Shown: positions 7,799 through 15,193 of the stretch, piece after piece
Layout of the letters: every line of letters begins with the position of its first letter
How positions within the stretch are numbered: the first letter of the stretch is position 1
Source: Bacteroidaceae bacterium
GTDB taxonomy: Bacteria > Bacteroidota > Bacteroidia > Bacteroidales > Bacteroidaceae
Length of the DNA stretch: 15,935 nt
Assembly: GCA_016284115.1 (NCBI GenBank)
Contig: JAEEOD010000348.1
Span: 1-15,935, forward strand
Direction of reading: 5' to 3'
Translations under genes and position numbers: made by a program
The notes under the pieces: generated by a model
Databases searched by the model: none
Seen by the model: only the letters and a program-made list of their open reading frames with translations
What the model was told of the DNA's origin: nothing

Positions 7799-8962
7799 AT
7801 GAGCGCGTTAAGAAATTATCTGGATAAGATAAAGCCGAACTTCGAAGAAGGAGGCAAATTACACGCATTTCGTTCTGTGTTCGATGGCTTCGAGACATTC
7901 TTGTTTGTGCCAAATAACACAGCGAAATCCGGAACGCATATTCATGATGCCATCGACAGCAAACGAATCATGTCATTGGTAGTGATTGCATTGATTCCGG
8001 CCATGTTGTTCGGTATGTACAACGTGGGCTATCAGCATTTTATTGCTACTGGCGCAGAAGGTGGCTTCTGGGCTATGTTCTTCTATGGTTTCCTGGCTGT
8101 GCTGCCAAAAATCATAGTATCTTATGTGGTAGGTCTAGGCATCGAGTTTACTGTGGCTCAGTGGAAGAATGAAGAGATTCAGGAAGGTTTCCTGGTATCT
8201 GGTATTTTGATTCCGCTGATTGTGCCTATCGACTGCCCATTGTGGATTCTTGCTATTGCAACGGCTTTCGCTGTGATATTTGCTAAGGAAGTATTTGGCG
8301 GTACTGGCATGAATGTGTTCAACGTGGCACTGATTACCCGTGCATTCCTGTTTTTCGCTTATCCTACTAAGATGTCAGGTGATGCCGTTTGGGTGTCAAG
8401 TGACAGTATTCTGGGCTTAGGAAAGACTGTTGATGGCCTTACGGTAGCTACACCTTTAGGACAGGCTGCTACAGGGGTAGATGTTACTTATGAGTTTTCT
8501 GACATGGTGACAGGTTTTATCCCTGGCTCTATTGGTGAGACCAGTGTGATAGCTATCGCTATTGGTGCTGTGATTCTACTGTGGTCAGGTGTTGCCAGTT
8601 GGAAGACTATGTTGAGCGTGTTTGTTGGTGGTGCTCTAATGGCTTTGGTGTTCAATGCCATTGGTCCTGACACAGCCATAGCAAACATGCCTTGGTATGA
8701 GCACTTGGTATTGGGTGGATTCTGCTTCGGTGCCGTATTCATGGCTACCGACCCTGTTACTTCTGCTCGTACTGAATGTGGCAAGTACATCTATGGTTTC
8801 CTTATTGGTGTGATGGCGATTGTGATTCGAGTGCTCAACCCAGGTTATCCTGAGGGTATGATGCTCGCCATTCTGTTGATGAATATCTTCGCTCCGCTGA
8901 TTGACTACTGTGTAGTACAGAGCAACATCAGCAAGCGTGAGAAGAGAATTGCTAAAGTTTAA
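7799..8962 (+). CDS. nqrB: Na+-translocating NADH:quinone reductase subunit B
   Basis: A 387-residue polytopic membrane subunit with many hydrophobic helices (for example about 58-75, 92-115, 150-162, 250-262, 270-287, 335-345). It has the RnfD/NqrB signatures GGTGMNVFNVALITRAFLF and FMATDPVTSARTECGK. NqrB carries covalent FMN on a threonine added by ApbE. The motif here is DGLTVAT (212-218), giving Thr218 as the expected site, with Val216 where the usual motif has Gly. NqrB also carries riboflavin and forms part of the Na+ path and quinone site. It lies 36 bp after nqrA and 21 bp before nqrC. No ApbE gene is in the window. Confidence 0.97.
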   Translation: MSALRNYLDKIKPNFEEGGKLHAFRSVFDGFETFLFVPNNTAKSGTHIHDAIDSKRIMSLVVIALIPAMLFGMYNVGYQHFIATGAEGGFWAMFFYGFLAVLPKIIVSYVVGLGIEFTVAQWKNEEIQEGFLVSGILIPLIVPIDCPLWILAIATAFAVIFAKEVFGGTGMNVFNVALITRAFLFFAYPTKMSGDAVWVSSDSILGLGKTVDGLTVATPLGQAATGVDVTYEFSDMVTGFIPGSIGETSVIAIAIGAVILLWSGVASWKTMLSVFVGGALMALVFNAIGPDTAIANMPWYEHLVLGGFCFGAVFMATDPVTSARTECGKYIYGFLIGVMAIVIRVLNPGYPEGMMLAILLMNIFAPLIDYCVVQSNISKREKRIAKV

Positions 8963-8983
8963 CAATTAATACCGTTTAAGAAA

Positions 8984-9661
8984 ATGAATACCAATAGTAA
9001 TAGTTATACTATCATTTATGCTGCGGTAATGGTTGTTATTGTGGCATTCCTGCTGTCTTTCGTTCACTCTGTTTTCAGCAGCCGCCAGGAGGCTAACGTA
9101 GAGTTGGACACCAAGAAGCAGATTCTGTATGCGCTGAACGTTCGCGAATCAGCTGACGCTGCAGCCGACTATGATAAATATGTAAAGGCCGACAAGTTGT
9201 TCCAGAATGGACAACTCACTGACTATACTGGCAAGTTTGTGACCAGTTTCGAGAATGATTTCAAGAAAAATGGTCAGTTGCACGTATTCGAGGCTGAGAT
9301 TGACGGCCAGAAAAAGTATGTGTTCCCTGTATTTGGTGCAGGTTTGTGGGGCTCTATCTGGGGGTATGTGGCAGTGAACGAGGATAAGGATACAGTATAT
9401 GGCGCTTATTTCTCTCATGCCAGCGAGACTCCAGGTTTGGGTGCTGAGATTCAGAGCTATTCTGCTTTCCAACAGCAGTTCGAGGGCAAAAAGTTGCTGA
9501 ATGGCAACGATGTGGCTATCGAAGTGGTGAAGAGTGGACAGGCTAAGGGCGATATCAACAAGGTGGACGGTATCACTGGTGGTACCATGACCTCTAACGG
9601 TGTGGACGCTATGTTGAAGGACTGCCTGAACAACTACAAGGCATTTTTAACTAATAAATAA
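8984..9661 (+). CDS. nqrC: Na+-translocating NADH:quinone reductase subunit C
   Basis: A 225-residue subunit with one N-terminal membrane helix (about 9-30) and a periplasmic FMN-binding domain. ETPGLGAEI (148-156) and DGITGGTMTS (195-204) are the flavin-domain motifs. Thr201 is the expected covalent FMN attachment site and should be modified by an ApbE-type transferase. In the complex this flavin passes electrons on towards NqrB. It sits between nqrB (21 bp) and nqrD (14 bp). Confidence 0.97.
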   Translation: MNTNSNSYTIIYAAVMVVIVAFLLSFVHSVFSSRQEANVELDTKKQILYALNVRESADAAADYDKYVKADKLFQNGQLTDYTGKFVTSFENDFKKNGQLHVFEAEIDGQKKYVFPVFGAGLWGSIWGYVAVNEDKDTVYGAYFSHASETPGLGAEIQSYSAFQQQFEGKKLLNGNDVAIEVVKSGQAKGDINKVDGITGGTMTSNGVDAMLKDCLNNYKAFLTNK

Positions 9662-9662
9662 G

Positions 9663-9668
9663 AGGAGG
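9663..9668 (+). promoter_or_regulatory. Strong Shine-Dalgarno sequence of nqrD
   Basis: AGGAGG lies 7 nt before the ATG at 9676, right after the nqrC stop. Most other starts in this window lack a full Shine-Dalgarno, as is usual in Bacteroidetes, so this site stands out. Confidence 0.7.
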
Positions 9669-9675
9669 AAAGAAT

Positions 9676-10311
9676 ATGTCAGCATTATTTTCAGCAAAAA
9701 ATAAAGAAGTGTTCATGACTCCTCTTGGCTTGAACAACCCTGTTACCGTACAGGTGCTGGGTATCTGCTCAGCATTGGCTGTAAGTAGCAAGTTGGAGCC
9801 GGCCATTGTGATGGGTCTGGCAGTGACAGTCATTACGGCTTTTGCCAATGTGGTGATTTCTCTGCTGCGTAAGACAGTACCTAACCGCATCCGCATCGTC
9901 ATTCAGTTGGTGGTGGTTGCGAGCTTGGTAACTATCGTTAGTGAGATTTTGAAGGCGTTCGCTTACGATGTAAGTGTTCAGCTGTCAGTGTATGTAGGTC
10001 TGATCATTACCAACTGTATTCTGATGGGTCGTCTGGAAGCGTTTGCTATGCAGAATGGTCCTTGGGAGTCTTTCCTGGATGGCGTTGGCAACGGTTTGGG
10101 TTATGCCAAGATTCTGGTGATTGTGGCTGTATTCCGTGAGATTCTCGGCTCAGGCACCCTGCTTGGTTTCAATCTGTTGAACTATGATTGGTTGAAGGAT
10201 TTGGGTTACATGAACAACGGTCTGATGGTAATGTCTCCGATGGCACTGATCATCGTAGCATGTATCATTTGGTACCAGCGTGCCCACAATAAAGAATTGC
10301 AAGAAAAGTAA
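9676..10311 (+). CDS. nqrD: Na+-translocating NADH:quinone reductase subunit D
   Basis: A 211-residue membrane subunit with six predicted helices, related to RnfE/RnfA. Cys31 (LGICSALAV) and Cys114 (ITNCILMGR) correspond to the two cysteines that, with two from NqrE, hold the intramembrane iron-sulphur centre. Other family segments are FREILGSG and the first-helix NNPVTVQVLGICSAL. It has a strong AGGAGG ribosome site and is 13 bp from nqrE. Confidence 0.96.
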   Translation: MSALFSAKNKEVFMTPLGLNNPVTVQVLGICSALAVSSKLEPAIVMGLAVTVITAFANVVISLLRKTVPNRIRIVIQLVVVASLVTIVSEILKAFAYDVSVQLSVYVGLIITNCILMGRLEAFAMQNGPWESFLDGVGNGLGYAKILVIVAVFREILGSGTLLGFNLLNYDWLKDLGYMNNGLMVMSPMALIIVACIIWYQRAHNKELQEK

Positions 10312-10324
10312 TAATTGAAAGAGT

Positions 10325-10951
10325 ATGGAACATTTCTTTAGCTTAATCGTCCGCTCTATCTTCGTGGACAATATGATATTTGCATTCTTCCTGGGTATGT
10401 GCTCTTACCTTGCCGTATCTAAGAATGTAAAGACTGCTTTAGGTTTGGGTGCCGCTGTTACATTTGTGTTGCTCGTTACCCTGCCTGTGAATTACCTGCT
10501 GCAGACTTACGTATTGGCAGAAGGCGCATTGATACCTGGTGTTGACCTGAGTTTCCTCAGCTTCATTCTTTTCATCGCTGTGATTGCTGCTATCGTACAA
10601 ATTGTGGAGATGGTAGTGGAGCGTTTCAGCCCCTCTCTCTACAATGCATTAGGTATCTTCTTGCCACTGATTGCTGTGAACTGTGCCATCATGGGTGCTT
10701 CATTGTTCATGCAGCAGCGCATCGGTCTGAACCCAAGTGATCCTAAGTATATCGGTGGTGTGGTTGACGCACTGGGTTATGCACTGGGTTCTGGTATTGG
10801 TTGGCTGTTGGCTATCGTTGGCTTGGCTGCTATTCGTGAAAAGATGGCTTACTCTGATGTACCTGCTCCTCTAAAGGGACTAGGCATCACGTTTATCGTG
10901 GTAGGCTTGATGGCTATGGGCTTTATGTGCTTCTCTGGTTTGAAACTCTAA
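10325..10951 (+). CDS. nqrE: Na+-translocating NADH:quinone reductase subunit E
   Basis: A 208-residue membrane subunit, the RnfA-like half of the pseudo-symmetric NqrD/E pair. Cys26 ([10 protein letters not shown]) and Cys120 (AVNCAIMG) are the remaining ligands of the intramembrane iron-sulphur centre, at the same residue numbers known from Vibrio. The N-terminus [17 protein letters not shown] matches the family. It lies 13 bp after nqrD and 18 bp before nqrF. Confidence 0.97.
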   Translation: MEHFFSLIVRSIFVDNMIFAFFLGMCSYLAVSKNVKTALGLGAAVTFVLLVTLPVNYLLQTYVLAEGALIPGVDLSFLSFILFIAVIAAIVQIVEMVVERFSPSLYNALGIFLPLIAVNCAIMGASLFMQQRIGLNPSDPKYIGGVVDALGYALGSGIGWLLAIVGLAAIREKMAYSDVPAPLKGLGITFIVVGLMAMGFMCFSGLKL

Positions 10952-10969
10952 AAAAGAAAGGAATATACA

Positions 10970-12238
10970 ATGGATATGAATTTAATATTAGCGAGCATTG
11001 GGGTATTCCTTGTAGTCATCCTGCTGCTTGTCATTATCCTGCTGGTTGCCAAGTATTACTTGGTGCCTTCAGGTATGGTTAAAATTTCTATCAATGGCGG
11101 CGACAAGGTGTTGGAGGTAAACTCTGGTAGCACTTTGCTCAATACATTGGTGACTAACGACGTTCACCTTCCTTCTGCCTGCGGTGGTAAGGGCTCTTGC
11201 GGTCAGTGCAAAGTACAGGTGCTCGAAGGTGGTGGTGAGATTCTGCCATCAGAGACCTCTCACTTCACCCGCAAACAACAGCAAGACCATTGGCGTCTAG
11301 GCTGCCAGGTAAAGGTGAAGAACGACCTCTCTATCAAGATTCCTGAAAGCATCTTGGGCGTGAAGGAATACGAGTGTACCGTTGTTTCTAACAAGAACGT
11401 GGCTTCCTTTATCAAGGAATTCATCGTACAGCTGCCTCCTGGTGAGCACATGGACTTCATCCCTGGTTCTTATGCACAGATCCAGATTCCTACTTATGAT
11501 ATGGACTACGACAAGGACATCGATAAGGAGTCTTTGGGTGAGTACCTGCCAGCATGGGAGAAGTTCGGTCTGTTTACCTTGAAGTGCAAGAACGATACAC
11601 CAACTATCCGTGCTTACTCTATGGCTAACTATCCAGCTGAGGGTGACCGCTTCATGTTGACCGTACGTATCGCTACGCCTCCATTTAAGCCAAAACCACA
11701 GGTGGGCTTCATGGATGTTAGTCCTGGTATCGCTTCTTCTTACATCTTCAGCCTGAAGCCAGGCGACAAGGTGAAGATGAGTGGCCCTTATGGTGAGTTC
11801 CACCCTATTTTCGACTCTAAGCGTGAGATGATTTGGGTAGGTGGTGGTGCTGGTATGGCTCCTCTGCGTGCACAGATTATGCACATGTGTAAGACGTTGA
11901 AGACTAAGGATCGTGAGATGCACTATTTCTATGGCGCACGCGCTTTGAACGAGGTATTCTATCTCGACGACTTCTTGGGCTTGGAGAAGGAGTTCCCGAA
12001 CTTCCACTTCCACTTGGCACTTGACCGTCCGGATCCTGCTGCCGATGCAGCTGGTGTGAAATACACAGCTGGCTTCGTTCATCAGGTGATGTACAACGAC
12101 TATCTGAAGGATCATGAGGCTCCTGAGGATATCGAGTACTACATGTGCGGTCCTGGTCCAATGTCAAAGGCTGTAGAAGGTCTGCTTTATGACTTGGGCG
12201 TACCGGCACAGAACTTGATGTTCGATAACTTTGCATAA
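10970..12238 (+). CDS. nqrF: Na+-translocating NADH:quinone reductase subunit F
   Basis: A 422-residue NADH-oxidising subunit. A membrane anchor (about 5-27) precedes a plant-type ferredoxin domain with the 2Fe-2S ligands Cys71, Cys77, Cys80 and Cys112. The FAD domain has RAYS (214-217) and an FAD/NADH-binding GPYGEF (272-277). The NADH domain has GGGAGMAP (291-298) and CGPGPM (393-398), and the chain ends FDNFA. It takes hydride from NADH and passes electrons through FAD and 2Fe-2S into the membrane part. CGPGPM differs slightly from the commoner CGPPM form. It is the last gene of the operon, with a strong hairpin 22 bp after the stop. Vibrio-type neighbours nqrM and apbE do not follow it. 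Confidence 0.97.
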   Translation: MDMNLILASIGVFLVVILLLVIILLVAKYYLVPSGMVKISINGGDKVLEVNSGSTLLNTLVTNDVHLPSACGGKGSCGQCKVQVLEGGGEILPSETSHFTRKQQQDHWRLGCQVKVKNDLSIKIPESILGVKEYECTVVSNKNVASFIKEFIVQLPPGEHMDFIPGSYAQIQIPTYDMDYDKDIDKESLGEYLPAWEKFGLFTLKCKNDTPTIRAYSMANYPAEGDRFMLTVRIATPPFKPKPQVGFMDVSPGIASSYIFSLKPGDKVKMSGPYGEFHPIFDSKREMIWVGGGAGMAPLRAQIMHMCKTLKTKDREMHYFYGARALNEVFYLDDFLGLEKEFPNFHFHLALDRPDPAADAAGVKYTAGFVHQVMYNDYLKDHEAPEDIEYYMCGPGPMSKAVEGLLYDLGVPAQNLMFDNFA

Positions 12239-12260
12239 GGTTATCTTATACCTTATATAT

Positions 12261-12294
12261 AATAAAGGCGGAGCTATTTGGCTTCGCCTTTATT
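12261..12294 (+). terminator. Terminator hairpin after nqrF
   Basis: AATAAAGGCG (12261-12270) pairs perfectly with CGCCTTTATT (12285-12294). The stem continues inward four more pairs to a 6-nt loop. There is no long T run after it, so termination rests on the stem and its AT-rich foot. Confidence 0.75.
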
Positions 12295-12377
12295 GAATAG
12301 TTAAACCAACAAAGACCCCAAAACTTTCCCCTTCCTTAGAAATGGGGAGTACCCCGAGAAGGGTGTATATTTATTGT

Positions 12378-13181
12378 ATGAATAACAACGAAATAATAAT
12401 CTTAGGCACCGGCAATGCGATGGTGACTCGCTGCTACAACACCTGCTTCATTGTACGTAGTGAGAGTGGTAGCATGATGTTGGTGGATGCTGGTGGCGGT
12501 AATGGCATTCTGTCGCAGTTGCAAAAGGCTGGCGTGGGTTGCGAAGAAATTGATGACCTCTTTATTACCCATGCTCACACTGACCATATCTTAGGCGTTA
12601 TCTGGCTGATGCGTATGGCTCTGCAGTATCAGAAACCACAACAGTTAAAGATACATAGCCATAAAAAGGTACTTGACTTGATTGACTATATTGCCAGGCA
12701 AACACTGCCACAGAAACAGGTGGATAGGATAGGTGTCAATGTGGTGTATCAAGAATTTGGCGATGGCGACAGCTTCCAGGCTGGCGATATGCAGGTGCAG
12801 TGTTTCGACATCCATTCTACCAAGGAGAAGCAATTCGGCTTTACAGTTACCTTTGCTAACGGTAAACGGTTGGCTTGCTTAGGCGATGAACCTTATTGCG
12901 AGTTAAATGAACCATACGTCAAGGGTGCTGACTGGATGATGAGTGAGGCGTTTTGCCTTTATGCTGACCGTGAGCGTTTCCAACCTTACAAGAAGCACCA
13001 CAGCACCGCTTTGGATGCAGCCCGTTTGGCTAAGACCTTGGGTGTGCCTAACCTGATTCTCTATCACACGGAGGATAAGACGTTGGATACACGTAAAGAA
13101 CGTTATTCTACAGAGGCTCAGTCAGTCTATGATGGCCAGGTGTTCGTGCCTTACGATTTGGAACGAATAGCCATTGTTTAG
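12378..13181 (+). CDS. Metallo-beta-lactamase-fold hydrolase, RNase Z-like
   Basis: A 267-residue protein of the metallo-beta-lactamase superfamily. HAHTDH (65-70) is the zinc motif. Further likely ligands are His146 (DIHST), Asp170 (LGDEP), His207/208 (KKHHST) and His230 (YHTED). The KKHHST...AARLAK...LILYHTED arrangement resembles the RNase Z/ElaC branch, which cleaves tRNA 3' trailers, but the protein is short and the exosite arm of true RNase Z is not evident. A phosphodiesterase or other small-molecule hydrolase is equally possible. The start at 12378 (MNNNEIIILGTGNA) is preferred over ATG 12342 because the fold's first strand begins there. The gene follows the nqr terminator, and no clean promoter box is seen. 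Its stop overlaps the Nudix gene's stop on the other strand. Confidence 0.85.
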   Translation: MNNNEIIILGTGNAMVTRCYNTCFIVRSESGSMMLVDAGGGNGILSQLQKAGVGCEEIDDLFITHAHTDHILGVIWLMRMALQYQKPQQLKIHSHKKVLDLIDYIARQTLPQKQVDRIGVNVVYQEFGDGDSFQAGDMQVQCFDIHSTKEKQFGFTVTFANGKRLACLGDEPYCELNEPYVKGADWMMSEAFCLYADRERFQPYKKHHSTALDAARLAKTLGVPNLILYHTEDKTLDTRKERYSTEAQSVYDGQVFVPYDLERIAIV

Positions 13182-13951
13182 TGGTTAGCCAACCACCAGT
13201 CTATCAACTTGCGGGCGATACTCATTTTCTTGGGTATCTCCGGCAGGTTGTCTTTACTATAGAAAGCGCCGGCACTTAGTTCATCTTCCTGGAGTTTGAT
13301 GGTACCACTCTCATACTCTGCAGTAAAGCCCACCATCAGACCACTGGGATAGGGCCAAGTCTGACTGCCAAAGTATTGCAGGTTCTTGATGGTAAGACCT
13401 GTTTCCTCTTTCACTTCGCGAACCACACACTGCTCCAAACTCTCGCCAGCTTCCAAGAAACCAGCTACCAATCCGTAATAGTTACGCTTGAAGGCTCGGT
13501 TATGTACCAACAAGATTTCATTACCTTTTTGTATCAATACAATGATAGCGGTGGCAATGGGTGGATACATCTCCAATCCGCATTGCGGACATTTCTTCAT
13601 AATGGGCGTTTCTTGGATAGTAAGGACTCCACACGTAGGACAATAACGGCTATGCTTATCCCAGTATAGTATCTGCGCTGCCTTGCCTCCACAAAGATAA
13701 TCCTCTAAAGGAATGTAGTTGAAAGAGTCCCTAAGACCAATTAGCTTCCAATGACCGTTGACCGTTGACGATTGAATGTCAATGTCTTCTATCTCAAATG
13801 AATTCACCTTTGTGCCATTATTCATGGTCACCTCATGCACATGGTGTCCATCAGGCACAGGTACTGGAGGCTCATTGCCCTCTGGTACCCGTAAAGCATC
13901 GTCTTGCTGCTGTAAAAGCAGTTGCCCCTTATGGAATACAAACCATTTCAT
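13178..13951 (-). CDS. nudC: NADH pyrophosphatase-type Nudix hydrolase (NudC-like)
   Basis: A 257-residue protein, the same length as E. coli NudC. The order is an N-terminal domain, a four-cysteine zinc ribbon (Cys104, 107, 121, 124 in YCPTCG and KCPQCG), then the Nudix fold with the full box at 164-186 (G, five residues, E, seven residues, RE, V, KEETGL). SQTWPYPSG (196-204) matches the NADH-specific SQPWPFPxS signature with substitutions. Family enzymes hydrolyse NADH to NMNH and AMP and can remove NAD caps from RNA. The start is taken at 13951 because its ATG overlaps the mltG TGA as ATGA. An ATG at 13984 would intrude 37 nt into mltG. The 3' end overlaps the convergent metallo-hydrolase gene by 4 nt. 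Confidence 0.9.
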   Translation of the reverse strand: MKWFVFHKGQLLLQQQDDALRVPEGNEPPVPVPDGHHVHEVTMNNGTKVNSFEIEDIDIQSSTVNGHWKLIGLRDSFNYIPLEDYLCGGKAAQILYWDKHSRYCPTCGVLTIQETPIMKKCPQCGLEMYPPIATAIIVLIQKGNEILLVHNRAFKRNYYGLVAGFLEAGESLEQCVVREVKEETGLTIKNLQYFGSQTWPYPSGLMVGFTAEYESGTIKLQEDELSAGAFYSKDNLPEIPKKMSIARKLIDWWLANH

Positions 13952-14985
13952 CGACTGATCTTTCTTTTGTTCAAAGCTGCCCAATAGCGTTGTGCATTGT
14001 TCAGGTGCTCACGGTATGTAGCGGCAAAGTTGTGTGTGCCCGAAAAATCTTCCTTGGCACACATATAGAGATAGTTATGATGGGCGTAGTTCAACACGGC
14101 ATCTAAGCCCACCACCGAAGGAATGCGGATGGGACCTGGAGGCAATCCCTTGTGTAGGTAAGTATTGTAAGGAGACTCCACATTCAAGTCGGAGTTGAGG
14201 ATACGACGGATGCCAAATTCCTGCAGTGCGAATTTGATGGTAGGGTCAGCTTGTAATGGCATACCAATACGCAAGCGGTTGTAATATAAGCCTGCTACCG
14301 ATGGTTTCTCTGGGTTATTGTTAGTTTCTTCCTCCACAATAGAGGCCAGTGTTGCAACCTCATTCTCTGATAATCCCATTTCTTTGGCTTTTGCCGTACG
14401 GCTGGTGTTCCAGAAACGCTTATGCTCTGTCTGCATACGGTCGAAGAACTCATCCACAGAGATATCCCAATACATCTCGTAGGTATCGGGTATAAACAAT
14501 GCAGGCATCGTCTCTTTTGTATAACCCATCTTGGTTTGAAAGGCAGAATCGTACATCAGTGTAGCAATCTCCACTGAGTCAATCATCAGTTGCCTACCTA
14601 CTTGACCAGCCAGTCTCTTCATCGTACGGGCACTGTTGATGGTGATGTTCATAGGTGTCTGATAACCTCGCCAGATGCGACTGAACACATGATATACACT
14701 CTCATTGTTGCGAATCTCATAACGTCCTGTACGGATGCTTTCAGGATAGTGTCGGTACTCGCTCATCCACTTGAATCCGTGAAAGTCCTTCACGTTTCCC
14801 ACCTGCTGCACCTTTACATACACCGAGTCAGCCGTATCGTCACGGTCGATATACACGTATGCCGTCTGTTGGGGGAAGAACTGCGGAGCCATAAAATAGT
14901 AATAAAAAGCACCACCGATGGCACAGGCTATCAGTAGCAGGGCGAGAAAAGCACCAAGCAGAATATGTGTTGTACGTTTTTTCAT
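13948..14985 (-). CDS. mltG: Endolytic murein transglycosylase MltG
   Basis: A 345-residue inner-membrane protein that cuts nascent glycan strands and so sets peptidoglycan strand length. It has a short cytoplasmic N-terminus, one membrane helix (about 7-25) and a periplasmic YceG domain. Visible motifs are ASIVEEET (214-221) with the catalytic Glu, PLQADPTIKFAL (243-254), SPYNTYLHKGLPPGPI (271-286) and GTHNFAATYREH near the end. An alternative ATG at 15000 adds MIIRR. It would begin directly after the hairpin at 15002-15030, so the start is uncertain by five residues. The gene is translationally coupled to nudC by ATGA, and tRNA-Thr lies just upstream on the same strand. No separate mltG promoter box is visible between the tRNA and the start. 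Confidence 0.94.
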   Translation of the reverse strand: MKKRTTHILLGAFLALLLIACAIGGAFYYYFMAPQFFPQQTAYVYIDRDDTADSVYVKVQQVGNVKDFHGFKWMSEYRHYPESIRTGRYEIRNNESVYHVFSRIWRGYQTPMNITINSARTMKRLAGQVGRQLMIDSVEIATLMYDSAFQTKMGYTKETMPALFIPDTYEMYWDISVDEFFDRMQTEHKRFWNTSRTAKAKEMGLSENEVATLASIVEEETNNNPEKPSVAGLYYNRLRIGMPLQADPTIKFALQEFGIRRILNSDLNVESPYNTYLHKGLPPGPIRIPSVVGLDAVLNYAHHNYLYMCAKEDFSGTHNFAATYREHLNNAQRYWAALNKRKISR

Positions 14986-15001
14986 ACGCCTAATAATCAT
15001 T

Positions 15002-15030
15002 AAAGGAGATGCTTAGCCAGCATCTCCTTT
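15002..15030 (-). terminator. Perfect 12-bp hairpin between tRNA-Thr and mltG
   Basis: AAAGGAGATGCT (15002-15013) and AGCATCTCCTTT (15019-15030) are exact inverted repeats around a 5-nt loop. On the minus strand it starts 9 nt after the tRNA and ends against the alternative mltG start. It could end the tRNA transcript, but there is no long U tract, so it could equally be a leader structure over the mltG start or a processing signal. Confidence 0.6.
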
Positions 15031-15039
15031 GGTGTCATG

Positions 15040-15112
15040 AGCCACTTGCCAGACTTGAACTGGCGACCTACGCGTTACGAATGCGTTGCTCTACCGACTG
15101 AGCTAAAGTGGC
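15040..15112 (-). tRNA. tRNA-Thr (anticodon CGU)
   Basis: A complete 73-nt cloverleaf. Acceptor GCCACTT pairs perfectly with AAGTGGC. The D arm is GCTC/GAGC, the anticodon arm is ACGCA-TTCGTAA-CGCGT with anticodon CGT, the variable loop is AGGTC, and the T arm is GCCAG-TTCAAGT-CTGGC. Discriminator is T and CCA is not encoded. The innermost anticodon-stem pair is an A31-C39 mismatch. It reads ACG codons. A good promoter lies just upstream. Confidence 0.95.
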
Positions 15113-15143
15113 GATGCATTGCCTTTCGTTGCTTTTGCGACTG

Positions 15144-15173
15144 CAAAGGTACTGCTTTATTTGGAATGACAAA
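15144..15173 (-). promoter_or_regulatory. Promoter of tRNA-Thr (possibly also mltG-nudC)
   Basis: On the minus strand TTTG (15173-15170), 18 bp and TACCTTTG (15151-15144) match the Bacteroidetes -33/-7 consensus closely. The predicted start is a few nucleotides before the tRNA 5' processing region. Confidence 0.75.
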
Positions 15174-15193
15174 AAGAAAATACAGTTTTTTTG

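Noticed and set aside
11297..12115. Long antisense open frame (272 codons) across nqrF
   Set aside because: It mirrors the codon bias of nqrF, has a low-complexity His/Val/Leu-rich translation with no recognisable motif, and lies wholly inside a well-conserved gene.
12316..12363. Alternating CCCC and GGGG blocks before the metallo-hydrolase, a possible attenuator or riboswitch
   Set aside because: The possible stems are only four to five pairs, no known leader motif or T tract follows, and there is no promoter to define a leader.
12342..12377. Upstream ATG adding twelve residues to the metallo-hydrolase
   Set aside because: The added residues (MGSTPRRVYIYC) do not fit the fold, whose first strand begins at MNNNEIIILG.
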